In this document: piece by piece, positions 37,259-51,278 of the stretch | Layout: the number at the start of each line of letters is the position of its first letter | How positions within the stretch are numbered: position 1 is the stretch's first letter | DNA from: Ophioceras dolichostomum | Lineage: Eukaryota; Ascomycota; Sordariomycetes; Magnaporthales; Ophioceraceae | Assembly (NCBI GenBank): GCA_003049485.1 | Contig: PYST01000027.1 | Coordinates: 1-64,000 of the forward strand | Direction: 5' to 3' | Length of the DNA: 64,000 nucleotides | Position numbers and translations under genes: made by a program | The notes under the pieces: generated by a model | Seen by the model: only the letters and a program-made list of their open reading frames with translations | The model's database searches: none | What the model was told of the DNA's origin: nothing

Positions 37259-39599
37259 CTATACGTTACCTTCATCCCCATCTTTCCGTGGGCCTTGCAG
37301 CCTGCAAAGTTCCACGAGCAGCTCGAGCCGCTGCCCTGAGTCAGCCAACACACTGCGAGCGAGCTCCTCGCCGGTCACGGCTGCAGCGGTAGCGGTAGCG
37401 GTAGCGGTAGAAGCGGCCGCTGCGTGTCCCCTAAGCGCTGACCGCTGGGCCTTGGCAATGGCGGCGGCTGTCGTCCTCTTCGGCTTCGCCACCTCGTTGC
37501 GCTTCTCGACGCCCGTCCTGACCGCGTCCTCTAGGGCCTCCGAGTAAGGCAGCTGGCCGTGGTCCCAGAGGATGCGGGCGAGCGCCTCGGCGAGCAGCGA
37601 GTACTTGGCGTTGACATCGGCGGTCTGCGAGCTCGAGAACGGCAGGAAACACCGCCGCATCATCTCGGCCGTCACGACGCCCTCGTCTGCGCTGTCGCGG
37701 TCGACGGTTGCGAGGCGAGGCGCGGCGGGGGGTCGGATCATGTCGATGGTTTCGAGGAGCAGAGACACCCGCGAGGTGAGCTCGAGCTCCTGGATGTGCG
37801 GGCCGACGTACTGGAGGAAGAACGGCACGGGAAGCGAGCGCACGGCGGCGCAGAAGGCGACGAAAAAGCCCTGGAGGGCGGTCTTGTCGTCATCAACCAA
37901 GTCGAACACGACTTGTTGAATCTTTTTTCGCTGGAGCGTTAGCATGGCAGAAATACTGCAGAGGTATCTGCACAACGGGCTAGGTAACTAGGTAGGTGGT
38001 TATCTTACCAGGTCAAACAGGCGTAGACGCAAGGCTACAGACTCGATATATCCCTCGCTCGGCGTCGACGCTTCCACAACGGTCTGCTGCGAGGGTCTGC
38101 CCCTCCGTTGCGCCGGCCGATGCGATGGAGACGGCGACGGAGACGGAGACGGAGAATGGCTGACGCCATCGCCATCGCAGTAGTCGCCGAAGTCGCCGTT
38201 CTCGAGGTCGAGCTTAGTGCCTCCGTCCCGCTTCCTCTTAGCGCTTCCAGTATTATCCGTAGACTCCCTCACCTTGACCTCCCGCTCAAACAGCTCCGGA
38301 AACTCGCGGAGCGTCGAGGTGCTTCCGTCCGCAAAAAGGGCCCGCACAATACCCTTCAAGCTCGAGCGATCGAGCGGCCCGACGTACGTGGCGAGCAGAG
38401 ACTGCCGCAGCAACGGTCGTTCCCCAGTCTGACCCTCGCCCCCTCCCTGGCCGGCAGCCTTGTCCACGTCATCGCGGTCGCTCCGGTCCCTCTCCAGCAC
38501 GTCGACCATGAACTTGAGCCAGACCCTCCAGTACCTCCAGCGCTCGGGGTACAGGGCGCTGCAGCTGAAGGCCCAGCCCACCAGCTTCCAGAAGCTCTCG
38601 GCCCTGGAGAACACCGTCTGGGTCTTTGCAAAGTGACCGGTCAGGGCGTCGTCCTCGGAATTGTCAGCTGCTGCTGAGTCGAGGCCCTGCGTGGCGCGCC
38701 TCTTGCCCCTCCGCCAGTTCGTGAAATCGAAGGCGGCCCGCATGTTGGAGTTGACGGGGCCGACGGTGGCGAGGAGGCTGCGGAGATACTGCATCGACTG
38801 CAGGCCGATGATCTTGTGCGCAGGCTCCTTCGCGCGATTGGTGTACAAAGGGTGGATGGCGAGGCTGGCCAAGAGGGTGATTTGGCTGGGCGGGGGCACG
38901 TATGCCGGACGTGGATCCGGCCCGCTCCGGTGGCCGCCGGCGTACTGCAGGCTGCTCAAAAGCTGCAATGCTGAAGTGTCTGGGACATAGCATGGTTGGG
39001 TTGGGGATAGCCCACGAAAGTCAGCGTCTGCTCCAAACATTAATCTATGGCGCTGATGGTGTGTTTATATACGTACAAACTTGCTCCTCGAGGAAGATCT
39101 TGCAGTGTTCCCGCAGCTCATATGGCAGCTTCTGTGCGTTGCGGAACGGCGGAGCAACCGCGGCAGCGTCCTGCTGCTGTTGAGCCACACCACCCTCTTC
39201 TTCCGCCTTCTCGACGTGGGACATCGCGACATCTTCCCCCATCATATCCGTATCGTCGGCTTCTTGTTCTTTCTCTACAAGGTCCGCATGGGGATCGTCC
39301 TCCTCTAGTTGGCTCAGGCTTGTCTGGGCGGTTGTGTCATGTTCCACCTTTTCCGGTGTGCCTGTCGCCGTGAAGAACGATACAGATTGTGGGGACGAAG
39401 ACGCGATCGTGACAGGCAGCGGCGACTCGACCGCCATGGCGACTCGATCTTCGTCGTCCTCTCCGGCACGCCGCGAGCTGCCAAAATCGAGAGGGCCAAG
39501 AGATAGCGACGAAAGGCCGGTAATGCGAGAACCTAGCCTTGCCAAGAAGGCTGACGTGAACATCCTGCCGCTCCCTGTGCAAACGCGTGCATTGCTCAT
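37259..39599 (-). CDS. Unrecognised conserved-type protein, probably nuclear or regulatory
   Basis: Exons (complement) 39077-39599, 38009-38979 and 37259-37930; 721 aa from the Met at 39599. In-frame Mets at 39701, 39563 and 39437 are alternatives. I do not recognise the family. Splicing gives ELREHCKIFLEEQVYTSALQ (formed across intron 1), then LLASLAIHPLYTNRAKE, GLQSMQYLRSLLATVGPVN and FWKLVGWAFSCSALYPERW, RYWRVWLKFMVDVLE: alternating helices that look like an alpha-solenoid. A Lys/Arg cluster (AKRKRDGG) precedes a run of five Ser-Pro pairs and a basic stretch. The C-terminal exon continues helical and ends in Ala/Thr repeats. Introns are 97 and 78 bp; the second has its branch site (GCTAAC) only about nine bases from the acceptor. 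All phases agree. Confidence 0.75.
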
Positions 39600-41306
<1,707 letters not shown>

Positions 41307-42542
41307 ATGGCATCCGACGCAGGGTATCAAATGATGCCACAGGACCCTCAGAAATATGTCGGCCAGCAGCCAACGTACGGCCACGCTCAACCCGCGCACG
41401 CCGGACTCCAGGTGAACGACATGGGATACGGAGGACTGGAAGTCGCGCCCACGATGACGGCACAGGCTCACGGGGGGGCGTGGGAGAAAACCTACTCGCC
41501 AAGCTATGCCTCGTCGCCGGCGGGCTACACTCCCTCAATGCCTCACAGGTCCGCGACGGGCCACGCCACCGAATACCCACACTCCCACTACGGGGGGAGC
41601 CAGTTCGGCGGTTACGACGGCCCTCTCCCGCCAGTGCCGCCAGGAGGCGGAGGGAGCGTTAACGGCGGTCAAGGCCGTCCGGCTGCAGGACTGTGCGGGA
41701 TGAAGAGGCAGACGGCGTGGATCGTCATCGCCATCGTCGCGTTCCTCGGCATCGCCGGCGTTGCGCTGGGCGTTGGCTTGGGACTCGGCCTACGGAAGAA
41801 CTCAACTGGAGACTCATCAACGGCGAATGCGAGGTGAGTGAGAGCCCAGCCTCCGGTCTTCCGATTTTTTGTTTCGTTTCGTTGTTTCGTTTCCCCCCTG
41901 GAAGCCCACCTCTGATTTGTTCCACTCATTCCACCCACACACCCGGAAAAAACCCACCACGGTACCACAAAGCCATCAGCAAGCAAGCGAGGGCACACAG
42001 TAATGCTAACCCACCGCCACCAACTTTCCACATGCGGCACAAGCGGCAACAGCTCCGTCAGCAGCAGCAGCAGCATCTCCAGTGTGAGCACCAGCACGAC
42101 CGCCACCTCGACAACGTCCACCACCGGAACGTCATCCACCTTCCCCGCGCCGACTGCCACGGCGACCACCTCGTCCTCCCTCATCATCCGCTGCCCCGCC
42201 TACAACCAGACGCTCCTCGAGTCGCGCAAGTCCCCGACGAAGCGCAGCTTCCTCGTGCTCTGCGACCGCGACTACGGCAGCGACGGCGGCGCCGTCGAGC
42301 TGTTCAACGAGAACATCAACACGTTCTCGGACTGCATCGACCGGTGCGCGACCGAGCTCGCTTGCCGCGCCGTGGGGTGGGGCAACTACCAGGGCAACAA
42401 CACGTGCTGGCTCAAGAGCGAGATCGGGGTCCCGCACCAGGCGAGCGCGTGGTTCTTCGCTATCGGGCCTGAGATTCGCAGTGGGCTTAGCGCCGCGAGG
42501 AGGAGGGAGCTGATGCTGCCGGAGGTCGAAGAATCGGGTTGA
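41307..42542 (+). CDS. Single-pass membrane protein with Ser/Thr-rich stalk and PAN/apple-like ectodomain
   Basis: Exons 41307-41833 and 42053-42542 (acceptor could be 42043); about 338 aa. The cytosolic N-terminal ~130 residues are Pro/Gly/Tyr-rich with MPQDPQKYV and GGLEVAPTM, motifs I know from a widespread family of Pezizomycotina membrane proteins. A transmembrane helix follows (TAWIVIAIVAFLGIAGVALG, ~133-160). Behind the splice comes a Ser/Thr stalk suited to O-mannosylation. A cysteine-containing domain ends the protein: FLVLCDRDYGSDGG, TFSDCIDRCATELACRAVGW, then NNTCWLKSEIG. The spacing resembles PAN/apple modules, which bind carbohydrate or protein ligands. No signal peptide, so orientation is inferred. 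Role unknown; a wall or surface sensor is possible. Confidence 0.8.
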
Positions 42543-42946
42543 AGAGAAGAAGATTCGAGAATACCTACCTAGATACCTAGGTCTGAGCGTGTTTTGTATG
42601 CACGTGTCTGTATGTGTCTGTGCTGTACGATAAAGATACCATAGAGTCGCGGATGAGCTCTGTCTTTCTTATTCTTCTGTTCTTTAACTTCTACCAAGCG
42701 GAGGACGTAATTTCGAGCAGCCAATGGTATGTTAGCCTACTTCTATTCTGTGTCGATAGATAGATACCCTCTAAGTTTTGACAACCGAAAAGCCATTGTT
42801 TTCATATCAAAGATAAATATCAATACATTCTATATCCTGTTTTTGATACCTATGTTCATTAGAGCCTATTACATTTCGCCTTTCATAGCCCACTCAATGG
42901 GGGGCGTCCTTCCCGTATTATTCTATATATCATATCTCTCTCACTC
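42543..42946. other. Convergent intergenic region
   Basis: A/T-rich spacer between the 3' ends of the membrane protein gene and the ABCG gene. No gene seen. Confidence 0.6.
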
Positions 42947-45397
42947 TCATGTCTTCAACCTGAGCACAATCCAGGCGGCGAGCCGGTAGCCGAGGATGAT
43001 GACAATCATAATGCCCACGTTCTTCCCCATGTACCCCTTGCTGTAGCCGTACTGGTCCAGCACGCCCTGGCCGGCGATCATGCACTGGTCGGCGAGCTCG
43101 GTCTGGTACATGCACCGGCACGACGAGCCGCACGAGTAGGTCCGGTCGGCGAACTCGTTGACCATCATGCCCTCGAACACGTACTTCTGGTAGTCCCAGT
43201 AGTGGAAGACGTATTTGTAGAAGGCGTTGAGGACGGTGGGTTGGACTGTTTTCGTATGGACACAAATGTTAAGTCAGCATGGTTTCTTAGTTGGTCTTGT
43301 ATCCCCTCACTGCGAGACCCCGAAGAGAGTCAGGTAAACTAACCCATGAAGCCGTTGACGGACATCCATAACCCGTTCGCAAACGCCACGAGGGCCAGCG
43401 AGACGACAAAGCTGGGGAAGAGCGAGGTGAAGAAGACGACCAGACCCTCGGCGGCTAGCAGGTCCAGGAATATCCACATCACCCAGGTGAAGAACGCCTG
43501 TCCGGTCGGCTGGAAGTTCGATAGCCAGTATGATATTATCGAAAACATCATGGCAATCAAGACTGTATTGTTGGTGGTGATGATGGTGGTTAGCCTCAGA
43601 GGCTCGGCAAGGCGAGTGCGTACTGTATATTGGGTTGCAATGGGGGTCTGGATGGTAATTCTTACAGAGATAGGGTATGCCGATGAGGAAGTTCGAGATC
43701 ATGAGCTCCGCAGCGCCATAGAGGCCGTTGTGATACTCCTTGACGTACTGGTTCCTATCCTCGATGAACGAAGGGACGTAGGCCACAGCCATGAAAGACA
43801 TAAATGCCGAGCCGTAGACTGCCGAGGGGATTAGAAACAGCTCGATATCTTCGTTGCAGGGTTGGTGGAGACGGGATTGTGGGGGTATGGGAGCATGGGA
43901 GCGAGCAATTAACTTACAGATCGCGTTGGTCAGGGGGATGATGTAGGTCTGGTCAGTCGACAGCCGCCACCACACCGTGCCCATCATCACAGCCAGACCA
44001 AAGTACATGGCGAACCGGATCCCGTACGCGACGATATCGCGATAGCTCTTGATGAACGACCGATGCAGCAGCGTCACGACCAGGCTCGGGAGGCTGGGCT
44101 TCTTCTCGGCGTACACGTCCTCGAGCGCGAGGGCGCCGCCAGAGCCTCCAGAACCCGCATACGACATCCCCTGCTGCTCAGCGGCTAGGACGCGGCCGCT
44201 GACCTCCTTCGCGCGCTGCGAGAACGCCCAGGCGCTCTGCCACTCGACGAGGCGCTGCTGCGCGGCGTCCTTGTCCTGCGCGAAGTCGATGTTGACCAGC
44301 TCCAGGAGCCACTCGGCCGGGTTCGTGTGCAGCGGCACGCGGAGCCCGAGCGTCTCGAAGTGGTACGACACCTCGGCCACCGGGCCGAAGTAGTGCGGCT
44401 TGCCCTGCGACATGAGGCACAGCTTGTCGAAGAGCATGAAGGTCGAGGTCGAGGGTTGGTGGATGCTGGCGATGACGATCAACTGATGTGGTGGTTGTCC
44501 AGCGGTTGTTAGCAAGAGGTCCTTCAGAAATGTCACTCGATCCCCTCGCCATTGTAGGGCGTCGGAGTTTGAGAGACAAAAAAACGTACGTTATTCCGCT
44601 TAGCCACGCCCTTGAGGTAGTTGATGACCTCCCAGCTGGCCGCCGAGTCAAGACCACTGGTTGGCTCATCGAGGAACAGAATCCTGGGGCTGGTGATGAG
44701 CTGACTGGCCAGTCCCGTCCGGCGCTTCTGGCCACCACTGATCCCCTTGCGGATCGGCGTGCCGATGATGGTGTCGGCCTGGCCGCGGAGCCCGAACGAC
44801 TCGAGGAGGCCGTCGATGCGCGCAAGCCTCTCGCGCTTGGGCAACGAGCTCGTGCTCGCCAGACGCGATGCGAACGAGAGCGTCTCCCTCACGGTGAGGG
44901 ACCCTATCAGCGCATCCTCCTGCTCGTTGAAGCAGCTCAGCTTCCGGAAGGCGTCGCGCGACGGCTTCGTGCCGTTCACCAGGACGGTCCCCTCCACCTT
45001 CTGCGCCCCCGTTGGCCGGGACGCCAGGACGTTCAGTAATGTTGTCTTTCCGCAGCCCGAAGGGCCCATCAGGGCACAAATTTCGCCTGCGCGGTTGAGT
45101 TGCCCGTCAGTTAGTCGCTTATCCATCCCAAAACACACTCCTGACTTTATGAGAGTAGAGAAGTCACATACCAGCCTCGACAACTCCCTCGAGATTATCC
45201 ACAATCAGCTTGGGCTGCTTTGTCTCCTTGTCCTTCACGGTCACGTTCACGCCCCTCCAGCTGAAGTTCCGGACAGTGCTGTTGACCAGATGCGCCTCCG
45301 CGAGTGTTCGCCCCTCGATATCGACGGTGGCAAGCTCCTTGTAGGCGATCATTCCCCTGTCGGCGTCGGTGACCGACCCGCTGCTTATTGTCGCCAT
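42947..45397 (-). CDS. ABCG-subfamily (White/Eye-pigment type) half-size ABC transporter
   Basis: Exons (complement) 45172-45397, 44590-45086, 44482-43918, 43818-43666, 43562-43344 and 43245-42947; 652 aa, and all five introns (85-107 bp) keep phase. The nucleotide-binding domain comes first: Walker A GPSGCGKTTLLN, Q-loop FNEQEDALIG, signature ISGGQKRRTGLA, Walker B ILFLDEPTSGLD, H-loop SIHQPST. Six membrane segments follow, beginning RDIVAYGIRFAMYFGLAVM and ending VGIMIVIILGYRLAAWIVL. The last extracellular loop has five cysteines (TYSCGSSCRCMYQ, DQC), as in ABCG proteins. It must dimerise to work. Lipid or xenobiotic export is likely; the substrate cannot be read from sequence. The half-size NBD-first form separates it from full-size PDR pumps. 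Confidence 0.94.
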
Positions 45398-47860
45398 CTG
45401 AGCCGGCGATGAAAGCTATGAGTCCTGGGGAGGCTGGGGAGAGAGAGGCGTTGTCGAGGGGTAGCTTGGCTTGGTACGCCTCAGTTGTACCTTGGCGATA
45501 TGCGATTCTTGAGCCTCACGATGTGGGACGAATTCGCGTCTATTAGAGGTGGTATCGAGGAGACCAAAAAGGACTAGAGCTGGATGACCAAGACGGCACA
45601 GAATGTTGGGGTCAAGAAAGGATAGGAAATGGTAAGAGAAGCTACTGGAGTATGGGAATTCCCAATATGCTGGCTGGTGCGCAGTACTTAAAGAGCCTTG
45701 ACCGGTATGTCTATGCTCCTTCGGGTGTAGGATAAAACGGGATGCAGCAACGCGCATCCTCCACATCTCGAGCGCGGCCATGCCGGGCGGTCTCCAATTC
45801 ATCCAGAACCGGGCAATGTCATCGGCGGGTGGAATGTGGATGCAGCCAAGGGGAACTGCACTACTGCCTGCCTCCCTGCCTCCCTCCATACATAGCACAT
45901 ACAACGTAGCAGAAACGCCGAAGACACACTGCTAGTCTGCTTCTCCCGAGCACCAGCCTCCCCCGCCCACGTCAGGCGCCAGCCAGACCATGCAGCTGGC
46001 CAGGTACAACAGGGGCAGCAAGGGAGTATCGGTCGGCACTCGCCGTCCTCCCATCGCCGGTTTCTCTTGAATTCTCCACTGAAGAGGCTCAACTGGCATC
46101 AGCTCCGAACTGTTCCAAGAGATCTTTGTTTGTGGGGGGTGGCATAGCTGGAATGATCCCACGTGTCCCAAACCGTAGTGTCTGAACGAGCGAGGCGCAA
46201 GCTAAGATCCACCAAGGCCAGCGAGGGTGGTCCCCGCGATCGTGTCAACTGTGACCATCTTGCGGACGTGCGGACAGTAACGAAGAAGATGGGTACGCAT
46301 GGAGATTTTTTCCAATTGGATACCGAGGAAGGCGCCCAGATGGGCAAAATAGAATAGCCAAGATTCCAGCTAATAACAAGAGATTCCAGTCGCCGAGCAT
46401 CTTAACCGGGCACCGGCAAAGGGGGGTGTGTGTCAAGTAAAAAAGGAGTTCGGCGATCTAAATTGATGAGGGTGGATCATCAATTTTCGGGAGGAATGCC
46501 GGTAGTACGGCAGTATCGAAACGTCTGCCTGCCAGCAAATGTCGCCCTGTCAGATCATCATCATCAGCGAACATTGGAACAAACCAAACCGACACACCTC
46601 CTTTTCCTCACATTCCTCAATACGGCTAATACGGGATAGAAACGATTCAATCTGGAAACTCCCGCTCAAATACCAGCGAAGCCACGTGCAATCACGAGAA
46701 GCGAGCCGTGAAAGATTGGCGCATCGTTACTGCTGATGATGATGATGATGATGATGACGGGGAGCAAGTTCTTCTTGGTGGGAGGGAAGGGAGGGAGGGT
46801 CGCCGTCTGGAGTCTGGACCGCTGAAAAAAATCGTTTGCAACTGGCGTTAGGGCTGACAGGCGGGTGGGTTAGTGGACCCCCTTGCTGACCACCAACGTT
46901 TGACGTCGGGGTCCACTGTTGCTTCTTCAGTGGGCTCAGTGGGCTCAGCGGGCTTATACCTGGCCACTCTCCCTGGCTTGGTGCCCGTGATTGATATGTC
47001 TCAAGTGATCCCGCGTGATGAGCACTTCGGGGTGGGGGAATAAGAGCTATTACTGTTAGAGTAGGCAGCGATGGAGGAAGAGGCAGAGCATCTGAGGAGA
47101 CTCGTCTTTGGATATCGTATGCGTCCCCAGAAATGGGAGGCAGTCCATTTTGATCCGGCCGTATGGGTATACCGTTCCGGGAGGAATGGAGCCCCGGATG
47201 GTCCCCGAAGTGGAGGTACGTCCGAGTACGACGGCACCCACCACCGGCTCCGCGATGGGCCCTTCATACGCCGGTCTCGTGCAGGACAAGGCAGGACACC
47301 TGGTTGGTGGTTGAGGTGGTACAGAACGCTCACCGGCCATCGAAGCCCACAGGTGTTGGTTCCATGTTGGGAAAACGAAAACGTTATTCCCCGTGCAGTG
47401 GTGGTAAGGCAACCAGACAAGGACAAATCAAGACTTTTAAAAGGAGTAGAGCCGGCCGGGGCCCTTTCTACATGTATATAGTAACAGCCAGTTCCCTCTC
47501 TCAACCGACTGAGGTACAGGTACCCATGCATGTAGGGTAAAAAACAAACGATATTAACTCCCTGCCCACCCGGTCTCTTCCGATATGACTATTATCTTTC
47601 CATCCAGCCCATCTTCTCATGATTCCGGCATTTGAAAGATGTGGCGGGATCCCATGTCCATATATATACCAGCCGACCGGGCTGAAGCCCTTTCCTCTCC
47701 CCTTCCCCATCCAAGCCCCAACACAAAAAGTTAAGGCATTAACGATAGAGAGAAACATCCAAGAAGCGCGAGACAGAACACAAACAGCCATCTAGCTCTG
47801 CTCCTCCTCTACCGCCCGCCGGTCTCTCTCTCCTCCTTCCCCAACCCCTTTCCTGCTTCT
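45398..47860. other. 2.5-kb intergenic region, ABCG promoter and 3' side of the Zn2Cys6 gene
   Basis: Both flanking genes read on the minus strand. Frames of up to 176 codons around 47,000-47,540 exist on both strands and overlap each other, with no recognisable motif. A GAT triplet run lies at about 46,733-46,757. No gene is called. Confidence 0.5.
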
Positions 47861-50800
47861 TCAGGGCTGCGTCACCTGCGTAACGGGCAGCATGTTCTCA
47901 AACTCGCTCATGATCCCCTCGTCGGCGCTCAGCGAGCTCAGCATCTGCTCCTGCGTGAACGCGACCCAGAAGGCCGGGCTGATCTGCTGCGCCTTCTTCG
48001 CCCTGTAGATCTCCTGCGCGACGCCCCTCACCTGGCCCGCGGCGTTCTCGGCGTTCCTCCACACCGCCGAGATCTGCTGCAGGGCGCCGATGTTGAGCCT
48101 GATCTGCTGGCGCAGGTTGTCCTCGTCCTGCAGGAAGTACAGGGCCCACTTGCTCAGGTGGACGATGGACGACAGGGTCAGGACGCAGGTGAAGAAGTGG
48201 GTGTGGGTCAGGAGGGGCGCGCCGTTGGTGACCATATTGGAGATCTCGCATGCCGCGGCTATGGTGTGCTTCGTGTGCGAGTTGAAGACGTCGCCGCTCG
48301 GGACGACCTGGTGGGGGGCACACGAGGTCACGCTCCGGGCTGGAGATGAGTCGAGCTGCGAGTGCGGCTGGTGCAGGAGGATTGTGCATCTGGAAAATTC
48401 GGGGGGTTAGTTGAAACCGCCCTTAATTTCTTTAGTCCTTTTCAAAAACGAATGGGCGAAGACGAAGATGCGTAGAACAAAAACACAAAACATGAGTTCC
48501 TTTTTTTTTTCTCTCTCTCTCTCTCTCTTTTCTCTATTACCCGCCCGGTTATTTCCTGGGTCCTCATAATAATTTTCGTGACTAAGGTACGTACGGAAAG
48601 CAAAAGAGACAGAGAAAAAAAGAAAGAAAAACAAAACTACTGGCTGGCTGTACGGCCAAATGGCTGGCTTGTCACTTACGCCTGGTTGATGAACAGGGCC
48701 TGGAACATCATCTCGTCTAGCTGGCAGTTTTTGTCGAGCGCATCCTTCTTGCTATGTGGCAGATGCATTTTCCAGTTGGTCAGGAGATTCTCGATCTTGC
48801 CGATGTTCTCGTCGTCTGGGAACTGCATGGGCGGACACCTCATGAACCTGCCGAGGTTGCGCGCCGCGGCGATGCGGTAGGCGAAAGACGAGAACTCGCG
48901 ATCCTCGCCCGTGAAGAGCTGGTCGTCCATGTCCTCGAGATACATGGGCATCGGTATGTTCTAGATTTGGTTTCATGGATTGTCAGTCGGCGGTGAGACG
49001 AAAAGAAGTCGGAAATGGGGATGGAGACAAAGAGAGCTTGAGGGGGAAGGATGTCATACCCCTGAGAGGAACTGGTGTTCTTCGCAAGGCAGCGCGACCT
49101 CGGCGTTGACGTCGAATAGCAAAAAGTTGGTCACGCGGTGGACGCCGGCGATCATGCCGTCCACGACGTACAGCTCCCACCAGGTGCGACGCCAGGACTC
49201 CTCAAGGACAGGGTCCCCACGACCGTTGGTGGTGGCGAACTGGCGCGAGTTGAGCGAAATCTCGACGGCCAGGCGCTCGACGTCGAGCAGCAGTTGGTTG
49301 GCCCGCGTCTGGTTGCAGCTGCCGTCGAGGCCGATGATGAGCAGCAGCAGTGTCTGGACCAGGAAGCCGTCTCGCGGGCAGGTCGGGAGGTACGCCAGAC
49401 GGATCGCATCGTCGAGATAGGCTGCGCGCGCCGGCCCTGCTCCGTCCAGGTACATTGAGCCGATGTAGCGGATGGCCGCAAGCAGGTGGTCCAGCTTGCC
49501 GGCGTCCTCCTTGGCCAGCAGCTTTTGCAGGAAATCCTTGGGCATCACGAAGGGGTGCGAGGCATGGAAGTGGAAGAAGAACGAGTCGAAACTGCGTTCC
49601 GCGATGGTCGTGGGCGGGTGCAGCGGTGGCGCCGCCGCGTTTGCGGCTACGAGGGCGAGATTCCCCCCGGCGGCGGCGGCAGCAGCAGTGGTGGGTTGCT
49701 CACCGAGCCTGCCATTGGCCGCGAACGGATTCCGGTAGAGCTGCAGGTTGGTCAGGGCAGGAGGGGTGGAAAAAGCCGTGGTTGCCGGCGTTGAAGCGTA
49801 TGTAGTACCAGCAATCGACCCGGCAATCGAGATTACAGGGCTTGCGCCAAGCAGCATAGGGCAGCTGTCATCACCGGCGTTCGTTGTGCCATCCAGAGAT
49901 GTAGGCCCGGATGATGGAGGCGGCGAAGATGATGCGTATCGCTTGTTGGGGTTGTGAGGAACGCCGCCACGGCGTGGCCCCTTGTAGCCACGGCGCGAAG
50001 CCACGTAGACACACTCAGAGTGTGAGCTCCTACACCGCGAGCAAGGGGTGTTGCCATCGCATTTCAAGTGTTTCCCGCGCTGTGAGGAGGGCGTGTCAGT
50101 TTGCGCTGGCGGAGAGGGGAGGCAGGTACGTCGGTAGGTAGGAGGTGGTGTGCGGGCAGTGAGGGCGCTTAGGGCGGTGGCGGGCTCTCTGATAATCCGC
50201 CCCTTTTGGCCCCTCACTCACGGCCTCTAGAGTCTCCCATTCGCCGCCAACCCATGCCAACAAGGCGAGGAAAATAGAAGGAAGCGGTGGGAAGAGGTGG
50301 AGAGTGAAACCAAACTAAGAAAAAAAATATAATACTTACGCATGCAAGACAGGCTGCAGGAACAGTCTGAGGAGGCCCCAGCGATAGGGAGTCGGCGGTG
50401 GTCGCCGCGACTGAGGGCGGGCCCCTTCCCAGGCCGGCGACGTCAGCGGGGCCGCCCGGGGATGTGCCATTGCTGGACACCGACTGTGGGGGTTCTGGCG
50501 AAAACGAGTCCATTGAGGACATCGGCGAAGGTGGCGAGCCCCGGCGAGAGATGAAATCGGCAGAGGACCACGCTTGTTGAGGACGGTGGTAGTAGCTGTG
50601 TTGCTGGTGGTAGTGCTGGTGGTATTGTGGGTAGTCGTAATTATAGAACGGCCTGTTCGTCGGCGGGCTTGGGCTCGGGCTCGGGCTTGGGCTTGGGTTT
50701 GAGCTGCTGGTCTGATGATGATGACGATGATAATCAAGACCGAGCGAAGCTTCACCACCGCAACCACCCGGCCAGAAAGACGGAGACGGATAATTTTGGG

Positions 50801-51278
50801 CAGCGTGGAAGGCAGTGGTTGTTGTTGTTGATCGGGATTCAGGATAAGGGCTTGTGACGGGAGGCCGAGTGCTAGCTTTTAGCGCCGGCTTTCTGTTAGT
50901 GGCAGTTGGGTTTACACAAGGGTCCTCTCATCAGCGAGTAGGCTTTCGCTTTCGGGTGCTAGCAGATCTAATTGCAAAATTCTCGATGCAGTGAACCCAG
51001 AGCGCAGGGGCACGCCGTTTATCGAACGCACCTACCTAGCCTGGAACACCAACAAGGGTAGGGCAGGGAAGACAAGATGTGTTAAGGGGAGGGACAAGGA
51101 CTGCTGTACCATAGTAGGTCGTGGGGATGTTCTCCAGATAGTGGGAGATGTACTCCCCTGTCACCTCACCGTGGGAATACATTCCAGCGGCACGGTACGG
51201 GGATTCGGAAAGAAGGAAGGAGGAGGTAGCTTGTGTGGTGTGGCTGCTTGAGGCGCTTGGGCGTGGCGTCAAATGCAA
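47861..51278 (-). CDS. Zn2Cys6 transcription factor with fungal-specific regulatory domain
   Basis: Exons (complement) 51110-51278, 50340-50875, 49060-50079, 48680-48960 and 47861-48389; 844 aa with agreeing phases. The binuclear zinc cluster C-x2-C-x6-C-x5-C-x2-C-x6-C is assembled across intron 2: AACLAC joins RGKHLKCDGNTPCSRC and SSHSECVYVASRRGYKGPRR (residues ~232-265). A Ser/Pro/His/Gln-rich activation-type N-terminus precedes it, with EYISHYLENIPTTYY at the end of exon 1. The middle domain (~390-600; FDSFFFHFHASHPFVMP, EESWRRTWWELYVVDG) is the usual fungal_trans module. Exon 2 alone has an open frame with no Met for over 130 codons, which made exon 1 necessary. Introns of 234, 260 and 290 bp are large for this window. 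Start could also be the Met at 51182. Ortholog and targets unassigned. Confidence 0.9.
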
